A stretch of DNA of 64,000 nucleotides from Amycolatopsis sp. 195334CR (lineage in GTDB: Bacteria > Actinomycetota > Actinomycetes > Mycobacteriales > Pseudonocardiaceae): NCBI RefSeq assembly GCF_017309385.1, contig NZ_JAFJMJ010000002.1, positions 930,001 through 994,000 on the forward strand, read 5' to 3'. This document shows, one piece after another, positions 1 through 7,388 of this stretch (positions are counted from its first letter, which is position 1; each line of letters begins with the position of its first letter). The translations under genes and the position numbers were made by a program. A model generated the notes under the pieces. It saw only the letters and a program-made list of their open reading frames with translations, ran no database searches and was not told the origin of the DNA.

Positions 1-354
1 TGGGCGGTGCGCGGCTGGCTGGACCGGCTGGCGGGCGGGGTCGGCCTCCGGCGCGGACGCCGTGACCAGCAGCGGCTGCACCTCGGCGAGGCGCTCGACT
101 GGTGGCGGGTGGAGGCGATCGAACGCGGCGAGCTGCTGCGGTTGCGCGCGGAGATGAAGGTGCCGGGGCAGGCGTGGCTGGAGCTGGCGGTGGAGCCTTC
201 CGAGTCGGGCTCGACCTACCGCCAGCGGGCGGTCTTCGTGCCGAAGGGCCTGGCCGGGCACCTGTACTGGTGGTCGGTCGCGCCGTTCCACGGGCTGGTG
301 TTCGGCGGCATGGTCCGCAACATCGTGCGGACCGCAGAACGCCCGAAAGAGTGA
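1..354 (+). CDS. DUF2867-type protein, C-terminal part (cut by window start)
   Basis: The reading frame is open from the first base, so the gene begins outside the window. The visible 117 residues match the C-terminal DUF2867 region found at the end of some NAD(P)-binding SDR proteins: a basic start, the segment ALDWWRVEAIERG, the strand RLRAEMKVPGQAWLEL, and the aromatic end LYWWSVAPFHGLVFGGM. DUF2867 has a START/SRPBCC-like fold, and no catalytic residues can be assigned. The GTG at position 7 is unlikely to be the true start because the domain has an upstream Rossmann part in most relatives. No partner gene is visible on this side. Confidence 0.65.
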   Translation, partial: WAVRGWLDRLAGGVGLRRGRRDQQRLHLGEALDWWRVEAIERGELLRLRAEMKVPGQAWLELAVEPSESGSTYRQRAVFVPKGLAGHLYWWSVAPFHGLVFGGMVRNIVRTAERPKE

Positions 355-457
355 ATGTTCAAATATTCCGACCTTCGGGGGTAACAGGCCAACGCGATTA
401 AGCGAGTATTAGACAGCGTGCCCGACCTGGGGCGCGGTGACGTGGGGAGCGGCACCT

Positions 458-949
458 GTGACAGCGACCGAGGACCCCGAAGCGGCGAAGCTGCGTGCCG
501 AGCGCCGAGCGCGCCGGTTGCTGGGCGGGGTGTCCCTGGTGCTCGGCGTGGCCGTGGTCGGCGCCGCCAGCATCGTGCTGCAGGTGACCGCCGGGGAGCG
601 GCCGGCCAGGTCGAACCAGCAGCAGCCGCGCGTGCGCGCCGACCACGTGGCGCCCGTGGTGCCGCCGACGCCGTCGAAGTACGTCACCTACGAGCTCAGC
701 GGGGACAACGGCGCGCGGAACATCACCTACGTGGGCAACGAGCTGACCGTGGCGCAGGAGATGAGCGCCGAACTGCCGTGGTCGCGCACGCTGGAGCAGC
801 TGACCCCCAGCTCGGGGTACTTCAGCATCTCGGCGCAGAACCCGGCGGCGGGCAGTCTCACCTGCCGCATCGTGGTCGACGGCCAGGTGGTCTCGCAGAA
901 GTCGACGACAGTGGCCAAGAACGTGGTTACCTGCTCGCACAGCCGGTAA
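458..949 (+). CDS. MmpS-family membrane protein
   Basis: This is a small protein of 163 residues with one N-terminal membrane segment (about residues 20-43, rich in V, L, G and A), a short proline-rich linker and an extracytoplasmic beta-rich domain. The second half (YVTYELSGDNGARNITYV, the LTCRIVVDG strand and a late cysteine pair) is typical of MmpS proteins. These serve as accessory subunits of MmpL lipid exporters in mycobacteria and relatives. No mmpL gene is adjacent, so the partner is unknown. The start is uncertain: GTG 458 is preceded by a GGGGAG at a suitable distance, while GTG 437 would add seven residues. A perfect hairpin follows the stop. Confidence 0.7.
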   Translation: MTATEDPEAAKLRAERRARRLLGGVSLVLGVAVVGAASIVLQVTAGERPARSNQQQPRVRADHVAPVVPPTPSKYVTYELSGDNGARNITYVGNELTVAQEMSAELPWSRTLEQLTPSSGYFSISAQNPAAGSLTCRIVVDGQVVSQKSTTVAKNVVTCSHSR

Positions 950-960
950 CCACTTTCCGA

Positions 961-1001
961 GCGCCGCATGCCGTGAGCGCCGCCAGCACGGCATGCGGCG
1001 C
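961..1001 (+). terminator. Hairpin terminator after mmpS-like gene
   Basis: A perfect 15-bp stem (GCGCCGCATGCCGTG at 961-975 pairing with 987-1001) encloses an 11-base loop. It starts 11 bases after the stop of the MmpS gene. There is no T-run, as is usual for actinobacterial terminators. Confidence 0.55.
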
Positions 1002-1033
1002 ACCCAGCCCGCGTCCACACCGCCCGATGTGCG

Positions 1034-1080
1034 GTGAATGTGGCTTTCACTGCCGAATCCGCTGTGAAAGCCACATTCAC
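1034..1080. repeat. Intergenic inverted repeat, GTGAATGTGGCTTTCAC family
   Basis: The arms GTGAATGTGGCTTTCAC (1034-1050) and its exact reverse complement (1064-1080) surround a 13-base spacer. The flanking GCG and CGC extend the symmetry. The same arm sequence recurs at 50867-50913, and a variant with the shared core TGGCTTTC occurs at 38391-38447. It lies between the MmpS terminator and the FetB-like gene. It may act as a transcription terminator or be a dispersed repeat. Confidence 0.75.
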
Positions 1081-1121
1081 CGCGGGCGGCGCCGGGCGCC
1101 GGTGTCCGGCAGGATCACCTT

Positions 1122-1859
1122 GTGAACGCAGCCATCGAGGCGGGACCCCTGCTCGCCGTCGTGCTCGGGTTCTTCGTGCTGGTCGCGGCCGCCGTGGTGT
1201 GGCGCGGCGGGCTCGGGTCCGGCTGGTCGGTGCTGATCGCGGCGGTGCGCGCGGTGGTCCAGCTGGCCGCCGTCTCGCTGGTGATCACCGCGATCCTGCG
1301 TTCCGGCTGGTGGACGGCGGGTTTTGTGCTGTTCATGTTCGCCGTGGCCTCGTTCACCGCCTACCGGCGCGTGGCGGCGCCCGGCGGCTGGCCGTGGTTC
1401 GCCGCGGCCATCGCCGCCGGGGTGGTGCCGGTGCTCGCCCTGGTGCTGGCGACCGGCGTCGTCCCGTGGAAGCCGATCGTGGTGGTGCCGATCGCCGGCA
1501 TCGTCATCGGCGGCGCGATGACCGCCACCGCCCAGGCCGGCCGCCGCGCGCTCGACGAGCTCAAGACCCGCCACGGCGAGTACGAGGCGGCCCTGGCGCT
1601 CGGGTTCATGCCGCGCGCCGCCGCGCTGGAGATCTGCCGCCCGTCCGCGGGCCATGCCCTCATCCCCGGCCTCGACCAGACGCGCACGGTCGGCCTGGTC
1701 ACCCTGCCCGGCGCGTACGTCGGCATGCTGCTCGGCGGCGCGAGCCCGGTGCAGGCCGGCGTGGCGCAGCTGCTGGTGCTGATCGGCCTGCTCGCCGCGC
1801 AGTCGGTCGCCGTGCTGGCCACCGTGGAGTTCGTGGCGTTCGGGCGGATCAGCTGGTGA
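1122..1859 (+). CDS. FetB/UPF0014-family ABC transporter permease (orphan)
   Basis: This 245-residue integral membrane protein has about seven hydrophobic segments. It matches the UPF0014/FetB family, whose E. coli member works with the ATPase FetA in iron (or other metal) export. The family signature is clear in the second half: a small-residue-rich helix (IAGIVIGGAMTATAQAG), an amphipathic ELKTRHGEYEAALALG loop that would contact the ATPase, and the VGLVTLPGAYVGMLLGG helix. Length agrees with the family. No ATPase gene is next to it, so it must borrow one or be a remnant. The GTG start lies 41 bases after the inverted repeat. Its 3' end overlaps the convergent phosphatase gene by 11 bases. 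Confidence 0.7.
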   Translation: MNAAIEAGPLLAVVLGFFVLVAAAVVWRGGLGSGWSVLIAAVRAVVQLAAVSLVITAILRSGWWTAGFVLFMFAVASFTAYRRVAAPGGWPWFAAAIAAGVVPVLALVLATGVVPWKPIVVVPIAGIVIGGAMTATAQAGRRALDELKTRHGEYEAALALGFMPRAAALEICRPSAGHALIPGLDQTRTVGLVTLPGAYVGMLLGGASPVQAGVAQLLVLIGLLAAQSVAVLATVEFVAFGRISW

Positions 1860-2523
1860 GGTGCGCGATGTCGTTGTACCGCCGGACGATCCACTGCGGA
1901 CCGTGCACCACGAGCTGCGAGATCGACCCGTTGTCCGCGCCGACGAAGGCGAACGGCCTCGACCGCGCCGCCAGCGCGAGCGCCTGCCCGATCACGCCCC
2001 CGTGGGTGAACACCGCGACGCGCTGACCGGCGTGCTCGGCGGCGATGCGCTCGATCCCCGTCCGCACGCGCGCGGCGAACGCCTCGTCGTCCTCCGCGCC
2101 GGGCGCCACGCTCCAGCGCTCCTCGGCCCACAGCCGTTCGGCCAGCGGGTCGCGCTCGGCCACCTTCTGCCGGAACACCCCGCCCTCCCACTCGCCGAGG
2201 AAGACCTCCCGCAGCTCGGGGCACACCCGCGGGGTCAGCCCCAGCCGCGCGGCCAGCGGTGCCGCGGTCTGCGCGGTCCGCTGCAACGTCGTCACGTACA
2301 GCGCGTCGAAGTGCTCGTCGCCGAGCCGTTTCGCGATCAGTTCGGCCTGCGTCAGCCCGTCCGGCGCGAGTTCGGGGTCGCCCTGGCCGTCGACCAGCGG
2401 GAACGGGCGGCTCGCGCGGGCGGGCGCGGATTCGCCGTGGCGGATCAGCAGCAGGTCGGCCGCGCCCGGCGGGGCGGTGAAGCGGCGCTGGCGGTACTCG
2501 GGCTCGGCGGGTTCCTCGGGCAT
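1849..2523 (-). CDS. Histidine phosphatase family protein
   Basis: This 224-residue cytoplasmic enzyme belongs to the phosphoglycerate-mutase-like superfamily. The catalytic RHG motif appears as LLIRHGESAPA near residue 26. The second catalytic region is present as TLQRTAQTA, an acidic E-x-x-x-GEWEGG stretch follows, and the late histidine is in VFTHGGVIGQ. Members use a phosphohistidine intermediate to hydrolyse phosphoesters; the substrate cannot be told from sequence. A PGM-type mutase role is less likely because the mutase-specific insertions are absent. ATG 2523 is the chosen start; GTG 2529 two codons upstream is an alternative. It is convergent with the permease gene and divergent from csxA. 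Confidence 0.8.
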   Translation of the reverse strand: MPEEPAEPEYRQRRFTAPPGAADLLLIRHGESAPARASRPFPLVDGQGDPELAPDGLTQAELIAKRLGDEHFDALYVTTLQRTAQTAAPLAARLGLTPRVCPELREVFLGEWEGGVFRQKVAERDPLAERLWAEERWSVAPGAEDDEAFAARVRTGIERIAAEHAGQRVAVFTHGGVIGQALALAARSRPFAFVGADNGSISQLVVHGPQWIVRRYNDIAHLTS

Positions 2524-2585
2524 CGTCACGGTGCCGAAGGTAGCCCGGGCGGCCGCTTGCACGGAAATCGGAAAGTGTTCCAGGG

Positions 2586-2597
2586 TGGTTTGGACCA
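2586..2597 (+). promoter_or_regulatory. DasR-box-like palindrome upstream of csxA
   Basis: TGGTTTGGACCA keeps both TGGT/ACCA arms of the DasR consensus TGGTCTAGACCA and differs at two central positions. It lies 20 bases before the csxA start codon. DasR is the GntR-family repressor of amino-sugar and chitin genes in actinomycetes, which fits the function of csxA. The match is moderate and binding is inferred. Confidence 0.4.
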
Positions 2598-2616
2598 ATG
2601 ACTCCCGGGAGCAGCC

Positions 2617-5283
2617 ATGCGCCGTTTGCCGAAGTTGCTCGCCGCACTGGCGGTGTTCGTCCCCCTCCTGTCCGCCCAGACGGCCGTCGTACCGGCGCCC
2701 GCGGGCGCCCCGATGTCCGCGCCCGCCGCGCCCGGGCAGACCACCACCGTGCCCGACTGGCGGTTGCAGACCAGCAAGGTGGTCACCGCCGGCGGTGACG
2801 CGCTCTCGCAGCCCGCATACGACGACAGCGGCTGGTACCCGGCGCCCGCCCGCTCCACCGTGCTGGCCGGACTGGTCGCGAACGGCAAGTACGGCGACGT
2901 CAACTACGGCACCAACCTGCAGAAGGCGGCGCGCTCGGAGTTCACCGTGCCGTGGTGGTACCGCAAGGCCTTCACCGCCGATCCGCAACCCGGCGCGCAC
3001 ACCTTCCTCAAGCTCAACGGCGGCATCATCGCGCGCGGCGAGGTCTGGCTCAACGGCGTCAAGGTCGCCGGGACCGATCAGGTCATCGGTGCCTACCCGA
3101 CCCACGAGTTCGACGTGACCTCGTTGCTGCGCAAGGGGAACAACGCGATCGCGATCAAGGCGATGCCCGCCGACCCGCAGCAGGACCTGGCGATCCACTT
3201 CATCGACTGGGCGCAGCTGCCGCCGGACCGCAACCAGGGGCTGTTCCGCGACGTGCAGCTGACCCGCAGCGGCGCGGTTTCCCTGCGCGACCTCCGTGCC
3301 GACGGCGACCTGCCGCTGCCGGACCTCGGCAGCGCGGACGTCACCGTCAGGGCCGAAGTCCGCAACAACACCGCGCAACCGGTGACCACCGAGATCACCG
3401 GCAAGGTCGGCACGATCCCGCTCAGCCGCGCCCTTTCGCTGGCACCTGGCGAAACGCGGACGATCACCTTCTCACCCGCCGACACGCCCGCGCTGAAGAT
3501 CGCGCAGCCGAAGGTCTGGTGGCCGTTCACGATGGGCGGTCAGCCGATGTACGAAGCGAGCTTCGACGCCACCGTCGGCGGCGAACTCTCCGACGCGGTG
3601 AAGACCAAGTTCGGCATCCGCGAGGTGACTTCGCGGTTGAACCAGGGCGCGCGCGAATTCTCCGTCAACGGCAAGCCGTTCCTCGTGCGTGGTGGCGGCT
3701 GGGCCTCGGACCTGTTCCTGCGCACCGATCTGCGGCGCATCGGTGACCAGCTGAACCTGGTGCGGTCGATGGGGATGAACACCATCCGGCTCGAAGGGAA
3801 GCCGGAGAACGACGAGTTCTACGAACTGGCGGACCAGCTCGGCATCATGCTGCTCACCGGCTGGGAATGCTGCTCGAAATGGGAGAACTACGGTTCGTTC
3901 GACGCGGAGGACAACCTCGTCGCCGGAAAGTCCGCCGAAAGCGAAGCGAAACGCGTGCGCAACCACCCGAGCATGCTGGGCTTCATGATCGGCAGTGACG
4001 CCGCGCCCGGCGCCGGGCTGGAGAAGATCTATCTCGACGCGTTGAACCGGGCGGAGTGGAAACTGCCGGTGATCTCCTCGGCGAAGGCGATCAGCTCGCC
4101 GCAGCTGGGCAGTCCGGGAATGAAGATGGACGGCCCGTACTGGTGGGAGCCGCCGAACTACTGGTACCACGAGCAGAAGGGCGGCGCGTTCGGGTTCGCC
4201 TCGGAAATCGGGCCCGGGCCGACCATTCCGGAAATGGCGGAGCTGAAGAAGTTCCTCACCCCGGAGGACATCGGCAAGCTCACCGACTACACCGCCACGC
4301 AGTACCACCTGTCGCCGAGCACCACCTTCAACAAGCTGTCGTTCTGGGGTACCGCGCTGGACCGCCGCTACGGCAAGCCCGCGAACCCGGAAGACCTGGT
4401 GCGCAAGGCGCAACTGGCCAACTACGAGACGAACCGCGCGCAGTTCGAGGCGTTCGGGCGGGACTGGTCGGACCCCGCGAAACCGGCCACCGGGGTCATC
4501 TACTGGATGCTCAACAACGCCTGGCCGACCGTGTACTGGCACTTGTACGACTACTACCTCGACACCGCCGGTTCCTATTTCGGCGCGAAGACCGCGTTGC
4601 GCCCGTTGCACGTCCAGTATTCCTATGACGACAAATCGCTGGCTGTGGTCAACACCGGGCTCGAAGCGGTGCCGGGGCTGCGCGTGGAGGTGACCGTCTT
4701 CAACGCGGACGGCACGCGGAAGGCGAAGGAGGTCCGCCCGGTCGACGCCAGGGCGAACGGTTCGGTGCGGGTGGGTTCGCTGCCGCAGCCCGCCGGGTTG
4801 TCCACCACCTACTTCACCCGCCTGCTGCTCACCGACAGCGCGGGCAAGGTGCTCGACCGCAACGTGTACTGGTTGTCCACCAAGGCGGACACGCTCGACT
4901 ACGCCGGTTCCACCTGGTACCACACACCGCAGTCGGGGTACGCCGACCTCACCGGGCTGAACGCGTTGCCCCAGGGCACGATCAGCGCGCAAGCGAAGTC
5001 CACTGTGGAGGGTGATCGGACGCGGACCGACGTGACGCTGACGAACACCGCCACGGGCGGGCAGGTCGCCTTCTTCGTCAAGGCGACCGTGCGCAAGGGG
5101 GCGGGCGGGCCGGAGGTCCTGCCGACGGACTGGTCGGACAACTACGTGACGCTGTGGCCGGGGGAGACGCTGCGGTTGTCGGGCACGTACCGGACGGCTG
5201 AGTTGGGTGGTGTCGCACCGGTGGTCGAAGTGGCCGGGCACAACGTGGACCCGGTGGTGGTGGCGGCGCCGGGCCGGTACTGA
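2617..5283 (+). CDS. csxA: Exo-beta-D-glucosaminidase, GH2 (CsxA type), secreted
   Basis: This 888-residue secreted enzyme removes glucosamine from the non-reducing end of chitosan oligosaccharides. A signal peptide spans about residues 1-30. The rest follows the CsxA layout: jelly-roll domain (about 55-225), Ig-like domain (226-335), TIM barrel (336-625) and two further beta-domains. The acid/base Asp of the GSD motif is D461 and the nucleophile Glu of ASEIGPG is E530, spaced as in A. orientalis CsxA. The protein stops after the last Ig-like domain, so the C-terminal CBM35 of A. orientalis CsxA is absent. It is monocistronic, with a DasR-like palindrome just upstream, which suggests control with chitin and chitosan genes. 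A mannosidase or ordinary beta-glucosidase is unlikely given the GSD motif in place of NE. Confidence 0.88.
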   Translation: MRRLPKLLAALAVFVPLLSAQTAVVPAPAGAPMSAPAAPGQTTTVPDWRLQTSKVVTAGGDALSQPAYDDSGWYPAPARSTVLAGLVANGKYGDVNYGTNLQKAARSEFTVPWWYRKAFTADPQPGAHTFLKLNGGIIARGEVWLNGVKVAGTDQVIGAYPTHEFDVTSLLRKGNNAIAIKAMPADPQQDLAIHFIDWAQLPPDRNQGLFRDVQLTRSGAVSLRDLRADGDLPLPDLGSADVTVRAEVRNNTAQPVTTEITGKVGTIPLSRALSLAPGETRTITFSPADTPALKIAQPKVWWPFTMGGQPMYEASFDATVGGELSDAVKTKFGIREVTSRLNQGAREFSVNGKPFLVRGGGWASDLFLRTDLRRIGDQLNLVRSMGMNTIRLEGKPENDEFYELADQLGIMLLTGWECCSKWENYGSFDAEDNLVAGKSAESEAKRVRNHPSMLGFMIGSDAAPGAGLEKIYLDALNRAEWKLPVISSAKAISSPQLGSPGMKMDGPYWWEPPNYWYHEQKGGAFGFASEIGPGPTIPEMAELKKFLTPEDIGKLTDYTATQYHLSPSTTFNKLSFWGTALDRRYGKPANPEDLVRKAQLANYETNRAQFEAFGRDWSDPAKPATGVIYWMLNNAWPTVYWHLYDYYLDTAGSYFGAKTALRPLHVQYSYDDKSLAVVNTGLEAVPGLRVEVTVFNADGTRKAKEVRPVDARANGSVRVGSLPQPAGLSTTYFTRLLLTDSAGKVLDRNVYWLSTKADTLDYAGSTWYHTPQSGYADLTGLNALPQGTISAQAKSTVEGDRTRTDVTLTNTATGGQVAFFVKATVRKGAGGPEVLPTDWSDNYVTLWPGETLRLSGTYRTAELGGVAPVVEVAGHNVDPVVVAAPGRY

Positions 5284-5290
5284 TCCGTTG

Positions 5291-5779
5291 TCAGGGCAGG
5301 GTTCGGCGGAAGCGGGTCTCGTTGACCGTTGCGCCGAACATCTGCTCGGTGCGCGTGGTTTTCTCCTCGGTCCAGCCGTCGGCGAGGTAGAAGCGGTGGG
5401 CCTGGTCGTTGCCGATGAGCACCCACAGGATCGCGCTGCGGTAGTGCTGGGCGAGGAGGCGGCGTGCTTCGGTGATGAGGGCCCGGCCGTGGCCGCCGCC
5501 CCAGTGGTCGGGGTGGACGTAGATCGCGTACAGCTCGCCTTCGTTGTCGCTGTCTCGTGAGGGCCCGAACGCGGCGAATCCGCGGACGCTGTCTTCGTCG
5601 ACGGCCACGATCGGCCTGGTCCGGCCGGACGTGAAGTTGTACTGGGCGGCCCGGTCCTCGGGGCGCAGCCCGTCGAGGAAGTCGTCGGGCAGGAGGCCGC
5701 GGTAGGCGGCCTGCCACGAGCGGACGTGCACGGTGGCCACGCCGAGCTCGTCCCCGGCGGCGGCTGGTCGGATCGGCAT
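5291..5779 (-). CDS. GNAT family N-acetyltransferase
   Basis: This 162-residue protein has a complete GNAT fold. The N-terminal strand reads MPIRPAAAGDELGVATVH. The acetyl-CoA-binding motif A is ELYAIYVHPDHWGGGHGRAL (an R/Q-x-x-G-x-G/A variant, here HWGGGHG). The C-terminal FYLADGWTEEKTTR strand is the usual motif B end. GNAT enzymes transfer an acetyl group from acetyl-CoA to an amine; the acceptor is unknown. The ATG at 5779 is favoured because the domain begins at once after it. It is convergent with csxA (7-base gap) and divergent from the small gene at 5891, sharing a promoter region with a LexA-like box. Confidence 0.85.
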   Translation of the reverse strand: MPIRPAAAGDELGVATVHVRSWQAAYRGLLPDDFLDGLRPEDRAAQYNFTSGRTRPIVAVDEDSVRGFAAFGPSRDSDNEGELYAIYVHPDHWGGGHGRALITEARRLLAQHYRSAILWVLIGNDQAHRFYLADGWTEEKTTRTEQMFGATVNETRFRRTLP

Positions 5780-5815
5780 GGGGCCAGCCTGGCACAACCC
5801 GGGCTCGCGTCCCGA

Positions 5816-5831
5816 TCGAACATGTGTTCTA
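5816..5831. promoter_or_regulatory. LexA/SOS-box-like site
   Basis: TCGAACATGTGTTCTA matches the Gram-positive and mycobacterial LexA box TCGAAC-N4-GTTCGA at 11 of 12 defined positions, and the spacer ATGT fits the purine/pyrimidine preference of the Bacillus-type box. It sits in the divergent promoter between the GNAT gene (37 bases from its start) and the small gene at 5891 (60 bases from its start). LexA control is an inference from the match. Confidence 0.5.
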
Positions 5832-5890
5832 CTGTGCGGGCCGGCTCCGATGGGGAAGATCGGGGCCGGCTCCAGCTTCGGGAGGGCGTC

Positions 5891-6157
5891 ATGGCGGTCG
5901 AGATCACCAGCCGCATCACCAGCCAGCGGGTGCGGTTCCGCAGCAGGCTGGCCGCCGAGCGCTACGCCGAGATCATCGGGGGCGGGGTGGCGAACTGGGA
6001 GTTCGCCGCGGTCGATGCCGAGGCCGAGGTGCCGGTGGAGATCCCGGTGCAGGCGCGCCGCGTCGTCCACCTGGTCCTCGACGACTGGCGACGCCGCGGC
6101 GGCTCGGGGCGCCCGCCCGCCACCTCCTGCGCCCGCCGCGGGGAGGCGATCGACTGA
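5891..6157 (+). CDS. Small protein of unknown function, possibly SOS-controlled
   Basis: The 88-residue product is not recognised. It starts MAVEITSRITSQRVRF and has a short alpha/beta pattern. A basic C-terminal half (RRVVHLVLDDWRRRG) ends in a flexible glycine/proline/arginine tail with one cysteine. There is no signal peptide or membrane segment. The ATG at 5891 has a GGGAGGG ribosome site eight bases upstream. Coding is supported by strong third-position GC bias and by its own promoter region with the LexA-like box. It is followed by a 280-base spacer that carries the promoter of the next operon. The function cannot be inferred. Confidence 0.55.
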   Translation: MAVEITSRITSQRVRFRSRLAAERYAEIIGGGVANWEFAAVDAEAEVPVEIPVQARRVVHLVLDDWRRRGGSGRPPATSCARRGEAID

Positions 6158-6362
6158 GGTAGCCGCACTGCTGCCGTCGGCACGACAGGCCGACGGGGTG
6201 CCCCTCTGGCCTCTGGTCGCCGATTTCGGCCCGGCTTTGGCTGCGGGCCCGGCTGCTTGCCGCGGGCTGTGGCCTGTCGGCTGCGGTGCCGGGCCGCCGG
6301 GCCTGTCGCGGGCTGCTGGCCACCCAGCCATCAGCCGCGGGGACTGCGGACAGGGCAATTTC

Positions 6363-6401
6363 AACTCTTGGTTGACGTCTTCAACAACGAGTTGTAGCGT
6401 C
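6363..6401 (+). promoter_or_regulatory. Promoter with large concentric dyad operator
   Basis: A TTGACG (6373-6378) and a TAGCGT (6396-6401) are separated by 17 bases, giving a sigma-70-type promoter 37 bases before the transporter start. Overlapping it is a 33-base dyad centred on 6379: CAACTC/GAGTTG (6363-6368 with 6390-6395) outside and GTTGA/TCAAC (6372-6376 with 6382-6386) inside, 13 of 16 pairs matching. This looks like a repressor operator. The regulator could be the HTH-bearing fusion protein at the end of the same operon. The remainder of the 6158-6437 spacer is GC-rich and shows no gene. Confidence 0.6.
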
Positions 6402-6437
6402 CTGCTCCAGCATTTCCCCTGGTCGCGGAGGTGGCCC

Positions 6438-7388
6438 ATGCCCGCTCGAAAACTCGTGCCTGCGTTCGCGCTGCTCGCGCTGGTCCTGACCGCCTGTGGC
6501 GGCGGACCGGATGGCGCCGGCGGCGGCGAAGCCCAGCAGCCCGGCGCCGGCGTCTCGGCAGGCGTGCCGGACACCGCCCCGGTGCTCGCCAAGATCACCA
6601 AGGACGAGCAGCTCAACGCGGCCCTCCCGGCCGCCGTCAAGCAGTCCGGCACCCTGCGGCTGGGCTCCTACCTGCAGTCCGCGCCCAACAACTTCTACGC
6701 CGCCGACGGCAAGACCCCGGTCGGCTACGAGGTCGACCTGGCCAAGGCGATCGGCGCCAAGCTCGGCCTCACCGTCGCCCACCAGGACATGGCGTTCAGC
6801 TCGCTGATCACCAGCCTGCAGTCCGGCCGCATCGACCTGACCATGGCCGCGATGAACGACACCGCCGAGCGCCAGCAGCAGATCGACTTCGTCGACTACT
6901 TCACCTCCGGCATCACGATCATGGTCCGCAAGGGCAACCCGGACGGGGTGAACGGCCCGGAGACCCTGTGCGGCAAGGCCGTCGCCGTGGTGCAGGGCAC
7001 CAGCCACCAGAAGTTCGCCACCGAGCAGAGCGAACAGTGCAAGCAGGGCGGCAAGCCCGAGGTGACGGTCACCGCCACCGACAGCGACACGCAGAACCAG
7101 AACCAGCTGCGCACCGGCCGCGTGGCCGCGGTGCTCAACGACCTGCCCAGCGCCGTCTACATCTCGAAGACCGCGGGCGAGGGCGAGTTCTTCGAGGTCA
7201 TCCCCGGCGAGCCGATCAACGGCGGCCCTTACGGCATCGGCGTCAACAAGGGCAACGCCGAACTCGCCCAGAGCGTGCAGAAGGCGCTGCAGGCGCTCGT
7301 CACCGACGGCACCTACAACGAGATCCTGCGCGCGTGGGGCGTCGAGCAGGGCGCGGTCGGCGAGGTGAAGCTCAATGGCGGCGGATAA
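6438..7388 (+). CDS. Amino acid ABC transporter substrate-binding lipoprotein
   Basis: This 316-residue solute-binding protein (SBP_bac_3, polar amino acid type) has a lipoprotein signal peptide ending in LVLTAC, so it would be anchored outside the membrane. The PBP2 fold begins around residue 70 (GTLRLGSYLQSAPNNFY) and contains the usual GYEVDLAKAIGAKLG and DFVDYFTSGITIMVRKG segments. Substrates of the family are glutamate, glutamine, arginine, cystine and similar amino acids; which one cannot be decided. It opens an operon with permease, ATPase and a PLP/HTH fusion protein. The ATG at 6438 is followed directly by a good signal sequence. A long hairpin starts eight bases after its stop and may allow higher expression than the downstream genes. 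Confidence 0.85.
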   Translation: MPARKLVPAFALLALVLTACGGGPDGAGGGEAQQPGAGVSAGVPDTAPVLAKITKDEQLNAALPAAVKQSGTLRLGSYLQSAPNNFYAADGKTPVGYEVDLAKAIGAKLGLTVAHQDMAFSSLITSLQSGRIDLTMAAMNDTAERQQQIDFVDYFTSGITIMVRKGNPDGVNGPETLCGKAVAVVQGTSHQKFATEQSEQCKQGGKPEVTVTATDSDTQNQNQLRTGRVAAVLNDLPSAVYISKTAGEGEFFEVIPGEPINGGPYGIGVNKGNAELAQSVQKALQALVTDGTYNEILRAWGVEQGAVGEVKLNGGG

